Shown here: one piece after another, positions 42,421-54,773 of the stretch | Numbering within the stretch: position 1 is the first letter of the stretch | Layout: each line of letters starts with the position of its first letter | The notes under the pieces: model-generated | What the model was told of the DNA's origin: nothing | Seen by the model: the letters and a program-made list of their open reading frames with translations, nothing else | The model's database searches: none | Source of the DNA: Trichaptum fuscoviolaceum | Lineage: Eukaryota; Basidiomycota; Agaricomycetes; Hymenochaetales; Trichaptaceae | DNA length: 64,000 nt | Assembly: GCA_910574455.1 (NCBI GenBank) | Contig: CAJSYZ010000002.1 | Span: 4,489,671 to 4,553,670 of the forward strand | Direction: 5' to 3' | Translations under genes and position numbers: made by a program

Positions 42421-45252
42421 TGGAAAGGATGAGTTCGAGGCTGTGGATGTGTCGGAGGATGCATCAAAGGAAAAGACGGCGACGCCATACTCCTGGCAGC
42501 CACCACTTAACGCATCAATCGTCGACCAGTTCAAATTTTTCCTGGTCCGATTTTTTATAGTCTTCGAATTTCACCGAAGACTATTCTTCCTCCTCGATCG
42601 CCGGCTAAGCCAGCTGGAAAGGAACCCGATGGATCCTCAGACTATTGATTTGCTGGATGCCGACGCGGCCTGGAACACAAACGCGAAAGTAATACTGGAT
42701 AAGGATTTTACCGGCTATCTCTTTGACGACCAAATGTATGAACATCGGTTCAAAGGCTTGATGGTAAAGTTCCACTTCGAGGACCACTTTGCCAGGATGG
42801 TGTCGGGATCCCCCAGGACCCCAACATGTCTAAGGCAATCCCGAACAAAACCCGGTATACTGAAACCCGAATCGCGACCTTGGCTAGATCCCAAAAGGAT
42901 CCCCCGTTCTCTGATCCCGGAAGAACCTCTGCTTCGCCATGCATTCTCCTGCTAAGAGTTCCGCCCCGCTATGACCTCCTCGCCCCTGCTTGTCCTCGCC
43001 CACGTCTCCTCGTCAGTCCCCCGCCTCGTCCCCGTGTCTAGATCCATCCCTAGCCCGCCTTGTCGTTCCCCCCGACTCTAGGATGATCCCCCGCTCGCTC
43101 CCCGCTCCCGTCATGCTCTGTTCCCCGCTCCAGCGAACCCCGTACCTCGCCATAGTCCCGAAGTCACTCACCATAGCCACAGCCATAGCCATAGCCATAG
43201 CTATCCCAGACCTCGTAGGTTCTCGACTATGCCCGGATACCAGATCCCGGCCTTGCGTCCACAGTCATGAAGTGCAGTTAGGAGATTGATCCACTGCATC
43301 CAAGCCGACCTCTGTCTGGCCTTGAGTAAGCCAACACGACAGCGGTCAAGGATTGCTATCCCGCAATCCTGCCCGGTCACGAACCCTGCCCTGCGCTCGT
43401 CCTGCCACGGTGCCCTAGCTAACCCCTTCGACATCCTGTGCCTCTCGACCTGCCCTTGTTCGTCCACAGCCTGCCCCGCCAGGAATCCCGCCTCGCCGCG
43501 AACGCTGTCAAGCGTCCCCTCTGACAATCCCGCAACCCACGCTCGTTCACGGTTGGAGTCCTGTCAAGACTCCCCCACTCGTCCCGGTTGGAGTCCCGCC
43601 AAACTCCCCCCGCTCGTTTCCCGACTAGAGTCTCGCCAGACTCCCCCGCTCATTCCCGATAGAAACCCCGCTCGCTTCCCGGTTGGAATCCCGCTCCTTT
43701 CCCCCGCACAATCCCAGTCGAAAACCCGCTCGTTTCCCGCCTTGCGTCCCGTCTCGAATCCCTGCGCAAATCCCCCGCAGGATTCCCGCCTTCGATCCCG
43801 CCGCGATTCCCATCGCAACCCCAGCTAAGTTCCCGCTCTGATTCCCGAAAGATTCCCGCTACGATTCCCGGTCGAACCCTGTCTCGATTCCCGGTCGAAA
43901 CCCGAACTCGATTCCCAGTCGAAACCCGAACTCGATTCCCGGTCGAAACCCGAACCAGATTCCCTGCATGATCCCGTCGCGAATCGCGCGAGTTTCCCGT
44001 CGTCCAAGGGAAACCCCTTAGCTTCCCCGCTCCTCGATGCTAACCTCGTCTTGAGATAGCCCCAGGTGATTGGCCTGGCCACGCACATGCCAGCCAACTA
44101 GTCTCGTTAGTAGCGTCCTGTCCCGGCCCGCAGACCACATTCCCGCCACCCCGTGTGCGGGATTGATCTCATTGTCCGCAAGGACTCGAACCCTGTCCTT
44201 AGTCGCCCTGCCCCGCGCGCGCCTCGCGATTAGGCTTCGTTACGACATCGAAGCACCGGCTTCTTCAAAGTTGGTCCCTGTCGATCTCCCGCGACCCTGA
44301 TCCATGCCAGAAGTTGCCTGCAACTTATCCCGAGACGATGTATGCATTACATCCGCCCCCCACGTTCGTTACCCCGCTGCCTGTGCACCAGCTTAATACC
44401 TCGCGCACAATTACATTCCTTTAGTTCTCTTTGTTTCACTTGACCATGCTTCACGCTCGTTCCCTTAGATCTTGCCCAGATGTTCCCGCACCAAATCCCG
44501 AATCCCGGATTCACGTCACTGTATGCGCGGCCTTCGCCCGCAAGAATTGTGTAACTAGTTAGTTGCGCGTTTGTGCATGCCCGTTCCCTGTAGATTCTGC
44601 CCAGTAGATAAATACCTGTCGCCACCGTAAGGAGCACTCACTTTTGTCCTCTTGTCGAGTGCTTCCTTAGGTGTGTTTCTGTCTTGTCTCTAGTGTAGTG
44701 TTACAATGCTGACTTGTCGAGTGCTTCCTTAGGGAACCTCCTCCTGATACAGAAGTGTTGCCTTGAGATCCCGGTTATCCTGAGCTCTCTGCTCCCGTCC
44801 TGAGCACGCCTGCTCTCTGGCTCTCTTGTCTCGGTCTTGTCCCGGATCCCGCTCTGCGAATCCCGCTCTGAGTTCTGCCCAGCATCCCGCTCTGAGATTC
44901 CCGCCAGAATCCCGCTCTGCGATTCCTGCCAAAGTCCCGAACGATTCCCGCTCTGCGATTCCCGCACAAATCCAGATTCCCGCACGAATCCAGATTCCTG
45001 CGCGAATCCAGATTCCCGCCAGAATCCCGCTTGGCATTTCCCCGCGCCTCGACTCTGCCTTCCCAGCCTCGACTCTGACTCCGTCCAGTCCTCGCCTTGA
45101 GCCCCCTTGCGTCTCGCCCCCGTAGCCCCGCTCCCCGCGCGACTCCGTTGGCGTTGTAGCGTCCTTAACGGTTCCCCTTCGCCTTCTCCGCTGCCGCGCG
45201 CTCTCCCAGGCCTTGCCCCGGAAGCCGCTAACGCGTCCCGGCCCCCAGGTTC

Positions 45253-46070
45253 TGATACGACCGTCGGGAATTGTGGCGGGAAACAGTTTCGGGAAACTGG
45301 AATTCGCGACAAGAACCCATGTTCGGGAATCTGGATTCGCGACTGGGAACGAGCGTGGGAATTCAGGCGGGAAACGCGCGGGAATCTATCCAGGCGCGTC
45401 GCGGGATTCTCAAGGCCAGCTAGGACTCTTCACTGCTTTGAACGTCTGGTAAGCGGATCCCTAAGGAAGCACTCCACAAGTAAGTATTGCGCAACTAACT
45501 ACACAGGAGAAAAGAGAGAGATCGCACCTAAGGAAGCACTCCACAAGAGATCAAAAGTGGGGTGCTCCTTACGATGCCTACAGCTATTTATCTACTTCGT
45601 AAAGACTGTATAGTTAATCTACGCTAAGTGTCCTTGCGCAATGCACACCTATCTACTACAAACGATACATGCTACGACCGCACCGCTAGGCATGTCTATC
45701 CCGTCTCTCCAGATGGCTACGGCCTGTCCGTGGACGTCAGCGTCCGGTCCGGGGCCGCGACTAGCCAGACTAGGTATGCCAGACTGTTGCAGGTCGTCAC
45801 CTTGAGGTACTAGCGGATTAATGAGCGTATGTTAATAAGTGAATGTACGTGTGCCGTGGCGGGTCGTCGTAAATGAGTGTGTGTATGCGTGCATGGTTGC
45901 CGGGACGGTGGTGCGGGATAAGTCACGTGAGCATGGGATCGTGCGATTCGGGAATGAGGTTTCGTGCCGGGAATCCAATGGCGGGATTCTCCCCGCGGGA
46001 TTGTCTGCTCATGTCGGGATCCTTGGCGGGAAAGTGCGGGAAATGAGAAAAGGAGCCCGGGATCTCGACA
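45253..46070 (-). repeat. 3' LTR of copy A2
   Basis: 818 bp. The outer end reads GTCGTATCA on the minus strand (one change from GTCGTAACA). The self-priming word has a base change (GATCAAAAGT for GGTCAAAAGT on the plus strand), at the same position that covaries between families. Confidence 0.95.
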
Positions 46071-49017
46071 TTACCCCCCTCCAAAGGCGCAACTCCGGGG
46101 CGCCAAGCTTGAATCTTGCTCAGGTCACAGAGCTCGATAGCGTTGACTTCCTGAGGGGCGTCCGGGTGTTTTCGATAGAAACTGCGAATTTTAGCCTTTG
46201 CATTACCCATATCCTTTGCGGGAATCCATGTATCTTCCGCGCTCGAATATCCCTTCCATCGTACCAAATATTCAAACCTCCGTCTAAACCGTCTAGCATC
46301 CAGTACCTCTTCCACCTCGTACTCCAGATCTCCTTCTACTTCGACTGGGGGCGGCAGGGGTTGCGTTCGACCGGGAATGTCGTCTTCGTGGTATGGCGAG
46401 AGCAGCGATACGTGAAATACGGGATGAATCTTCAGCGACGTGGGGAGTTCGAGTTCGTAGGTGAGGTCACTTAGCTTTGCCTTCACTTTATACGGCCCTA
46501 GTCGTTTCGGTAATAATTTGCGCGCTCCTGGTCGCCAAACGTTCGTCGCCTCGAGCCATACTTTATCCCCGACTGCGTACTGCGGGGCCTCGTTCCTGGC
46601 CTGATCGTAGTGCTGCTTCATGCGCTCTGCCGCAACCTCCAAAGCCGCTCTTGCCTCTTCCTGTGCCTGCTGAAGCTCCTGTAGTCGTGCGTCCGCGGCG
46701 GGGACCGTGGACAGGCCGTCGCTCGGGGCAATCGTGAATTCGGGATTGTAGCCGTAGACAAGCGCGAACGGGGATTGTCGTGTTGCCGCGTGCGCTTTCG
46801 TGTTGTGCGCGAACTCTGCCATCGGGAGTAATCCGGCCCAGTTTTCTTGTCGTGTATCTATGAAAGCCCGTAAATATTGTTCCAGTTCTTGGTTTACCCT
46901 TTCGGTTTGCCCATCCGTCTGCGGGTGATACGCCATCGACGTGGTACCCTTGATACCGAGTCGGGAAAAGAGGGCTTTCATGAACTGTGCGACAAACTGT
47001 GGTCCTCGGTCGGATATGATCTGGCGGGGGGTTCCGTGCAGCTTCCAGACGTGTTGCAGGAAGAGTTCTGCCGTTTCCGGTGCATCGACGTCAGACGTGG
47101 TCGGGATAAAATGCGCTTGCTTGGTGAGACGGTCGACCACCACGAAAATTGCGTCGTAATCCTCGGATCGGGGGAGCTGGGTGATGAAATCACACGAGAT
47201 CGCCTGCCAGGGGCCCTGCGGGATTTCGTTCGGTTGTAGGAGTCCTACCGGGCGTTGGGATCGGTTCTTCGTGCGTGCACAGGTATCGCATCCCGAAACG
47301 TATCGTTCTACGAAGTTAGACATCCCGGGCCACCAGTAGTTGCGGCTTACCATCTCAAACGTTTTCCAACGTCCAGGATGTCCGGCGGGGAGACTGTCGT
47401 GGTAAGTCTTCACCACATCCCGGCGAATGGTCACGTCTTTCGGGACGTAAACCTTACCCTGGTACAGGATGAGGCCTTCTTCGGTGCTCCAGTCCTCAAG
47501 TTCCTTGGTCAGGACTCAAGGCGCCTTGGACTTGACCAGCTCGATCGCGTCCACCAGTTCGTCTTCATATTGATCTGACTTACGAATGCGTCGTAGGAGG
47601 GCCTGATCCCCGTGTACCTGCGTCATTCCCCGACGAATTGCCTTTAGTCGAAACATTTCGGGGGTCAAGAGGGTCCGTCCCGTGTTGTCTTCGCCTTCTG
47701 GTTGAAGATCGACGCGTCGTGACATGGCGTCGGGTTTGCCCCCGAGTCGCCCTGGGCGATGGCGAATCGTAAAATCGAAGCGGGTGAGGAACAGACTCCA
47801 CCGGGCTTGGCGTCGCGTCAGCGTTCGGGATTCAGAGAAATATAGCAGATTCTTGTGGTCAGACACGATATCGAGTTTATGACTCGCACCTTCGAGATAA
47901 TGTCGCCACTCGTCAAGCGCTCGAATAATCGCGAGTAGCTCCTTGTCATAAATCTCGTAGTTGCGTTCCGCATCGTTGAGGGATTTCGAGAAAAAGGCGA
48001 CCGGATGTATCAGCCCGTCGTCGCCTTCCTGGGACAAGACCGCGCCGGTCGCGAAATCAGAGGCGTCGCATTCCACGATGAATTGTCGCAACATGTCTGG
48101 CATCATCAGGACGGGGGCGGTCGTGAACATGCGCTTGAGATAGTCGAAAGCGAACTGCTGGTTTTCTGTCCAGGCCCAGCGAACGTCCTTCTTCAGCAGC
48201 GTCGTGAGCGGTTTGACAATGTGCGAGAAATCCCGAATGAAGTGTCGATAGAAATTCGCGAACCCGAGGAAGGCTTGAATGTCTTTCACCTTTTTCGGGG
48301 TAGGCCAGTCGAGGACCGCCTGTACTTTGGCAGGGTCCATTGCCACCTTTCCCTGCGAAATAATCATCCCGAGATACTCGACGGAAGTCTGTTTGAATTT
48401 GCACTTTTCGGGTTTACAGAACAAGTCATTTTCGCGCAACCGCTTGAGGACTTCCCGTACGTGTTCCTCGTGCTGCGATTCATCTTCGGAAAAGATTAGC
48501 AAGTCGTCAAGATAGATGATCACGTATACTCCAATGAGGTCCTTGAAGATATCGTTCATCATGTGCTGGAAGGTCGCCGGGGCATTCGTGAGCCCGAATG
48601 TCATCACCGTTGGTTCGAAATGTCCTGCCTGAGTCCGAAATGCGGCCTTCCACTCGTCGCCTTGCTTCAGTCGTACGTTGTGGTAGCCCCATCGCAAATC
48701 TAACGTCGTGAAAACCTTCGCCTTTTGCAGTGCGTCTACGAGTTCCATCGTGAGGGGAAGCGGGTATCGATTCTTGACCGTGATATCGTTCAGTCGTCGG
48801 TAATCGACTACCATGCGCAAGGTTCCGTCCTTTTTCTTGATAAAGAAGACGGGAGCCGCTGCAGGGGATTTCGAAGGTCGTATGTACCCTTTGCGCAGGT
48901 TTTCGTCAACGAATTCGCGAAGGGCGTCGCGTTCGGCCGGGGCCAAAGGATAGATTTTGCTGTACGGGGGAACCTTTCCGGGTTCTAAATCTATGGCGTG
49001 ATCATACGGCTTGCGCA
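46071..49017 (-). pseudogene. pol: pol of copy A2, C-terminal part (RT, RNase H, IN, chromodomain)
   Basis: The frame continues from 52661 across the F insertion. RT with YLDDLLIFSEDE, RNase H with ECDASDFATGA, then an in-frame TGA at 47516-47518, then the integrase HHCC finger, the DDE core (SCDFITQ, ISDRGPQF, QTERVNQELEQ), GPY and chromodomain (YEVEEV, YLVRWKGY). The TGA aligns with an Arg codon in element B and occurs at the identical place in copy A3. There is no stop before the LTR; the frame runs about 150 nt into the 3' LTR (to 45923), unlike B and C. Inactive because of F and probably the TGA. Confidence 0.92.
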
Positions 49018-50464
49018 GTGGAAGCCTGAGCCGTACCAACTAATATACTTAGAATATAGCGATAACTTATCGTAGGCCGTTCTACAAGTTATCGACGATA
49101 AGCAAAAACCGTGGTTTTTGGCTTTGCGGCAGCTTGATGCCGGGTTGCCACCTCCCGGCATCAAACGGCATCGTCCCCGCGACAGGGACCAGGCTAAATT
49201 TGGTAATGCAGCCTGTATCAGTCCCTGGCACAATTGTGCCGCAATAATTTCAATACCGGGGCTCTGCCCCTGGTAATTTGAAATAAAATAGCTTCAAGCT
49301 AGTTCAATATGTTAATCTTTTTTATTTGAAACATGACGTAGTTCTTAATTTACAATAAAGTTTGCGCCATCGCGCAAAAGTAAGCGCCGGCGCTTACTAC
49401 GGTTGCACGTTCAAGTTGCCCGTCCTCGTCCTTTTCTCCCACTTTCACGACAGCTACGTCGTTTACCTCTTCTCATCTCGCTTCTTTTCTTTCATGTCGT
49501 TCTACAACTTGCGTGGTATGCGTACCAATGAAAATTTGTTGGCGCGAAGGAGCAGGAGGTCCGCAAATGTGGCAGGTGCGTTAGACCGATTCCTGCACTT
49601 CTTGCCGTGAAAGCTGACTATCACATTAAATTTTACCTCTAGGAGCGGCGCAAGGACGCGAACCTGCACCCTCATCTTCATTGCAAGAACCTGAAGCACC
49701 GTGACGATCGCAATCACGAGCAAGAGTCAAATGGCCCAGGTTCAAACAGCATGCCCCACGGCCTAATCCCCATCCACAGCTCATTCATTGCCGCAGCTTC
49801 TCCTCGGCATCTGCTCTCCAGCAATAGCAATAACATGCACAAGCGGTCGTCCTTGTGCATCCGATACCAGTTGCCGTACGATATCCTGGTTCAAACCAGT
49901 CTCTTGGTGATAACGGGCGCTGGACGATGACCGACGATCTGGCAGTCAATATTGAGTGTGATGATAGATTACAACGAGCAGCCGATCTACTTGCTGCGGG
50001 CCAAGCACCGCCCTGGTCGAGCGACTCAAGATTGGGTCAACCCCGCGCAAGAAGTCGTCGATCAACGCTGCTGTGGCTGCGCGGGAAAGGGAGAAGAAGG
50101 TATGTGTGCCCCCCATGAATCCGTTCTACCAAATGCACCTTGACTCATTATTTGCATCTTCTAGGCTCGTAAACGACCGGATATCTATCAAAGAGAGCTT
50201 AAACGCACTGGTAATGCGATGATAGTACTGCGGCACCCAGGAAGAGCCTTCGCGACTGCGCGGGATCTTCGTGATCAGCGGCTTTGCGAAGGTTAATCTT
50301 AGTATGTTTGTTCTCTCTTTTTTTGTACTTAAATCATGTATAATACTGCTTTAATTTGATCTACAATATACATACATTTGAAACTCAAAAAAACTGCGAG
50401 CAAGGCGTGGATGATAAAATTTATAGACGTTGTCGAAGGTATCCTTCGACACGTCCATGTCCTC

Positions 50465-50522
50465 AAAAGTGTGTCCGGCGATTCCCGGAGTATTTGTCCG
50501 AGCCATCGCCGGACACACTTTT
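50465..50522. repeat. perfect 18-bp hairpin inside element F
   Basis: AAAAGTGTGTCCGGCGAT at 50465-50482 is exactly complemented at 50505-50522, leaving a 22-nt loop. The surrounding sequence has further short inverted pairs. It could be a small MITE or a transcript hairpin. Confidence 0.85.
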
Positions 50523-51625
50523 CTCTCAAAATTAAATCCATCTTTCGAATGGATCTCAGGCACATTATTGTATGCAAGACTAATGATCTGATAGTAAATT
50601 ATTATATTTTTTATATTAGCATTTATGCACTTGTCTATAGTATGAAAAGCAAAACAGTGATAAAAAGTGCTGCTCCAGCTGTATTTATTCATCTGTATAT
50701 TTTCGGATGCTTCTGAAGCTTCCATATTTTGATAAATAGAAGTCCTTATCATTATAGTGAAGTTAGAGAAAGAATTGTGTTGATAGATAGTTTGTAAGTA
50801 GTCAAACTCAAAAGTGGTGCTTCGAATGTATCACTTCGAGTGAAACTTGTACACATGTGCCCCACTCTTGATCTGATTTGTTTACTTCGCAACTGTTTTC
50901 TTAATACCTTCCATTCTAACACCTGATTTTGCTTCATTAGAGCTTCTATTATTGCTATGTAGCGTATTTGTATTTTTTAATCATCATTAATATGGTGAAA
51001 CTAGCTGCAAATGTTGAATTTTAACTCAAAAGTGCTCAATATGGCCCATTTTTGAGATTGTTTCATTTTTGTAGCCTTTTTTAAAGCTACAGTAAAGCCC
51101 ATACTTTTTGGAGAACTTCACCAATATACATTGAGTAGTAATGTAGAGCCCCAAGGCAATCAGAGGTCCGTAAGAAAAAAGAGAAATCAAAGAAGTGTAG
51201 GAAATATGCATGAACCATGCATTTCTATTGTAGATTCTACCTTTTACCCTTTGTAACACATTCCGTAGCCTCTGCATTTTTTGTGTACATAGATTGGTGT
51301 ATAATACATCTAATTAACAAACGTGCCTGAGATCAGTATGCCTACATTAAATTCAAAACATATGTTATTGATATGTTTGAGGTAAAAAAAAAGTCTGAGA
51401 CATACCATATATAGTAAGTTCACGCGGTTCTCAGGGTCGTGGCGCGCTATGTGCACGCATCACGAACGTCGTCTCTCTCTCTTTCTTCACTGTTCTTCAG
51501 GCTCACAAGGCTTTGGACGACGGGCAAGAAGGCGTTTGCTGCGCGCAAACGCTGTCTTGCTTCTGCTTCCGCAGCTTCTCGCCTTCGGGCGCGAGTTGTA
51601 CGCTTGCCAGCGAAGCTTTCGAGAC

Positions 51626-51854
51626 CTCGAGTCCTACTCCTCCGACCTCCGTACCTCTTTGAACGACAAGAAGCTCAAGGACAAGCGCAAGCCCGAGCAC
51701 AAGAAGGAAGGTAGAGACCTCCGTCAGCGAGACGATCTCATGGCTTGACGCCTCGGAGGAAGCATCGAAGCAGGAGTACGAGGAGAAGCAGAAGGAGCTG
51801 GGCAGTATCGCATACTCCCTCATGAAGAAGCTCTATTCCGAAGCAGTAATCCAA
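51626..51854 (+). pseudogene. captured fragment of a cytosolic Hsp70 gene (C-terminal lid)
   Basis: A stretch beginning LESYSSDLRTSLNDKKLKDK, then after a one-base frame change ETISWLDASEEASKQEYEEK and KQKELGSIAYSLMKKLY. It matches the C-terminal helical lid of fungal SSA-type Hsp70, roughly residues 540-620 of about 650. The ATPase and substrate-binding cores are absent. A GT dinucleotide (GTACGT) follows directly at 51855, as an intron donor would, so an exon border may have been carried over. It has no start and is frame-broken, so it is not a functional chaperone. It shows that element F picked up host DNA. Confidence 0.8.
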
Positions 51855-52660
51855 GTACGTCCTCTTTCTTTCTCACTTGTAACCATCTTCGCCATACCGG
51901 CGAAGTTGAGTGGCACATCAGACTTGACTGACAGTGGCACGCTTTCTTCCGTAGGTGTACTATAATCTATCGAGGCGGGCGTTATGGGCGCTTGCGAGCT
52001 CTCACCTCCCTTTCCTCGCTCCTCAACTCCTCTTATACTCCCAAGGGACCAGACACTCACTCCTCCGCCTTCCTTCCACGGCCTTCTTGTGCGCCATCGC
52101 ACACATCCTCGCACACACTCGTCAGCGACGAAGACCACCGCAATTGCGAGGGCGGGCGTAGGTGGCGACCTGTACGCGTACAACAAGTCGACACTGACGC
52201 GCCCTGCACGGGCTTCCCCGGTCCCCACCTAGAGCTCAGCTCACTTCCTTCCCAAGGCCGTGGCTGCACCCGCAGGCCCAAGACGAACGAGGCGGCGGGC
52301 GCGCGCCGGGTTTTTGAAATTCTTATTCCCGCCGCGCGCACGCGAGCTGCGCGCGGCCGCGCCGCTTTTTTATTTGTAATTATAAACTTATTTATAGTAG
52401 TCGAAAAGTCGTGCCTGGGCCATTGTGATGGTCCGAGCATTTGAAATTAATTTATTATTGATTTTGAAATGTTGAATGTGGCCCTATTGCCCCCCGAGGC
52501 TCTGCCGTGCTCGGCAGGCTCGGCACAAGTGCCAGAACTCGGCATGAAGCTGCCGTAGTGCGAAAAAGCACGGTTTTTGCTTATCATCGATAACTTGTAG
52601 AACGGCCTGCGATAATTTATCATATATTCTCAGAATTTTAGTTGGTACTGGTGGAAGCCT

Positions 52661-53485
52661 TTCGGATTCAACTTTCGAGAAAACGTCGGCAAACTCACGA
52701 AATTCGGGGGGAACTAGTTCCTCGAAGGTTTTCTCGCCTTCCTTCACTGCTGACTTTTCAGCGATGGCCTGTGAGTGGGTGTACGAGGCGGCAATTTTGT
52801 ACGCGAAATGGTCGTCCGTCGTGACGAAGTAGGATTCAGCGTCGTGGTACTGGTCCCAATATTTTTCTGAGTACCGAAATCCCGGTGGGACAGCTTCCCA
52901 TTCGGCCTGGGTCCTGTCGGGCCCCCAGGGGGTCTCGACTTCTTCTGCTATGGCGAGGCGGGGAAGCGGGACCAGGCGTTGCTGGTTGTCACACTGAGGC
53001 GGGCAGCGGTTGAGATCGACCACATCGTTGGTCCAGTCAATGGTTGGGTTATGGTGCCGCAACCAGTCGATCCCCATGATAATATCGTCGTCGCCAATAT
53101 CAGCGACGGCCATGGTCAACTGTTCTAAGTGTCCCTTCATCTCGACGTTGAGGACTACTTCCTTGGTGATGCGTCCAATCGCATTCGGGGAATTGTCTGC
53201 GTTGCGCAAAAGTATCGGGATTACCAAGTCCCGGGTCTGGAGTCCGTGTCGCGAAACGTAGCGGGAATTTATAAACGTTCCCGACGCACCGCTGTCTAAC
53301 ATTACTGTGGCTAAGGCATCCGTTTTTCCGTCGCTAACCTGTACCGGGAACTTCAAATGTCGTCGAAGACGACGGTCTATTGTAGAGATGGTTAAATACA
53401 AGGGACCATTATTAAGAGAGTTCTTCGGCCACAAGGGCGGTTGGGTCGTATAGGGCGCGACTGAGCAATACGACCCTACTGAAAA
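52661..53485 (-). pseudogene. pol: pol of copy A2, N-terminal part (protease and RT start)
   Basis: Entered by -1 frameshifting from gag. Contains the aspartic protease with LDSGASGTFIN (near 53290), the linker, and the start of RT up to SKVESERLP, where element F interrupts at 52660. The frame resumes at 49017. Reading beyond the junction into F gives about 30 spurious residues. Homologous to the same part of B and C pol. Confidence 0.92.
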
Positions 53486-54684
53486 TCCGCTGGGGGCGGG
53501 GCTTCGGGATTGTGAACGTTCTTGGCGGCGGGCGTCATGGCGGCGAATGCGTTCTGTAGCACGGACTGCTGCACATTCTGGACGTACTGTTCCGCCATAC
53601 GTTTGAGCGTTTCTTCGAACGACTGGAGCGCGGGGGGCGAGGGGCTCGACGGGGACGTGGATTTCGTAGCCTTTAGGTTTCGGGTTGGCGGTCGCGTTGG
53701 GCAATCGCTCACTAAATGGTCTTTCTCTCCGCAGTAGTAGCATAGTCCCTTACTCCTGCGCTCCCGGCGCACCCTGTCAATCTCCATTGCGTTGGGATCC
53801 TTCGTCGAGCTTGCGCCCGCAGTCGGGATCGTACGTGGAGCTGAACTAGTGGTGCCGGGATTGCTTCGGGGCGTAGCCGCTGGCTTTGATACTGGTCCAT
53901 AGGCGTGTGCGAGCCTTAGCTTCTCGTCCGTCTCGGAAACCCAATTGACATAGGCATCGAATTTCATATCCTTCGCCTCTGTGCTGGCGATGTGCTGGCG
54001 AACCTGGTCTTTGAGTCCCTTCCGGAACATGTCGAGGTAGATGACATCCGTCGTTGCGTCCTTGGGCCACCCGGTGAGGGCTTGGAGGGCACGGAATTGC
54101 GACGCAAACTCGGCGACCGTTCCTGTCTGGCGTAGGCGCATCAGCTTGTCGGCTGCGGCTTTGTCTGCATCGATTTCCCCGTAAGAGGCGCGAAGGGCGG
54201 TGAACAGGGCCTCCAGGCTGGCGGCTTCTGGCGGTGTCGGGATGTCCTGGAGTCGATCTAGAATGGGTCGTGCCCAGTCTTGCGCCGGCCCCCGCAGTAG
54301 CATCAGAGCAAATGCGACCTTGCGGGTTTCGTCTAGTCCCGGATGTTGTCCGAACAGGTAGAGCTTAATCTGGTGAATCCAGTTCTCCAGCTTGGCTCGT
54401 TCGCCTTCGAAGGTGTCGGGAAGTTTCATCTTGAGCCCTGCTCCACCCCCAGACGGGGAGGCGGGCTGGCTCGCGATTTGGGCTTCTAACGCCCGGTTGG
54501 CGTGCTTGAGCTGGGCGACTGTGTTCTGAACCTGATTGTGTTCGTTGACTAGCTTGGAGTAGCGTTTTTCGAGGGTGTCGAGGCGATCAAGGATGGGCTG
54601 GAGTTTGTCTTCCTCCATCGAGGAGCTCGGGGACGGGAAAGCGAAGGTATCTGCGAGTCCTCCCCATTCCTGGTGGGACGACAT
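53476..54684 (-). CDS. gag: Gag polyprotein, copy A2
   Basis: A complete 402-aa Gag, start ATG at 54684. The N-terminus holds a coiled-coil stretch (about 25-75), then the retrotransposon-gag capsid region, a Pro/Ser/Thr linker, and a zinc knuckle CYYCGEKDHLVSDC near residue 312. It ends GAT TTT CAG TAG over a -1 slippery heptamer. It is more diverged from B and C than those are from each other. The protein itself appears intact although pol is not. Confidence 0.94.
   Translation of the reverse strand: MSSHQEWGGLADTFAFPSPSSSMEEDKLQPILDRLDTLEKRYSKLVNEHNQVQNTVAQLKHANRALEAQIASQPASPSGGGAGLKMKLPDTFEGERAKLENWIHQIKLYLFGQHPGLDETRKVAFALMLLRGPAQDWARPILDRLQDIPTPPEAASLEALFTALRASYGEIDADKAAADKLMRLRQTGTVAEFASQFRALQALTGWPKDATTDVIYLDMFRKGLKDQVRQHIASTEAKDMKFDAYVNWVSETDEKLRLAHAYGPVSKPAATPRSNPGTTSSAPRTIPTAGASSTKDPNAMEIDRVRRERRSKGLCYYCGEKDHLVSDCPTRPPTRNLKATKSTSPSSPSPPALQSFEETLKRMAEQYVQNVQQSVLQNAFAAMTPAAKNVHNPEAPPPADFQ
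53482..53488 (-). promoter_or_regulatory. -1 programmed frameshift site, copy A2
   Basis: The gag frame reads GCG GAT TTT CAG TAG. The heptamer G GAT TTT is a relaxed slippery site (the first triplet GGA is not uniform; G GAT TTA-type sites are known in retroviruses). The pol frame is -1, as in B and C. Confidence 0.65.
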
Positions 54685-54760
54685 CGCTGGTCGGCGGTAC
54701 GGGTGCGGGGGTAGAAGTAAAGATCGTGAGGGTGTCGAGTCCGAGCGGCGGTGAGCCAGG

Positions 54761-54771
54761 ACTTTTGACCT
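54761..54771 (-). promoter_or_regulatory. self-priming PBS of copy A2
   Basis: AGGTCAAAAGT (minus strand), complementary over 11 nt to ACTTTTGACCT in the 5' LTR (55069-55079). It differs from B and C by one base that is compensated in the LTR word. Confidence 0.8.
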
Positions 54772-54773
54772 AA

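Larger units (their letters stand above)
49028..52650. mobile_element. long-TIR DNA transposon F (Mutator-like), inserted in A2 pol
   Basis: 3623 bp, bounded by a perfect 10-bp TSD GTGGAAGCCT (49018-49027 and 52651-52660). Terminal inverted repeats of roughly 110-120 bp share TACCAACTAA, AGGCCGTTCTACAAGTTATCG, GATAAGCAAAAACCGTG and GGCAGCTT blocks, with small gaps. A TSD of this length with long TIRs points to the Mutator superfamily. I find no transposase inside. Instead there is an Hsp70 gene fragment (51626-51854), a perfect 18-bp hairpin (50465-50522) and long AT-rich stretches (50300-51400) with nothing recognisable. It is best read as a non-autonomous, gene-carrying (Pack-type) element. 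Confidence 0.85.

Noticed and set aside
42189..42560. Pro-Phe and Arg-Glu repeat ORFs over the GGGAAA array
   Set aside because: Other-frame readings of the hexamer array. Only the Gly-Lys frame joins coding sequence on both sides.
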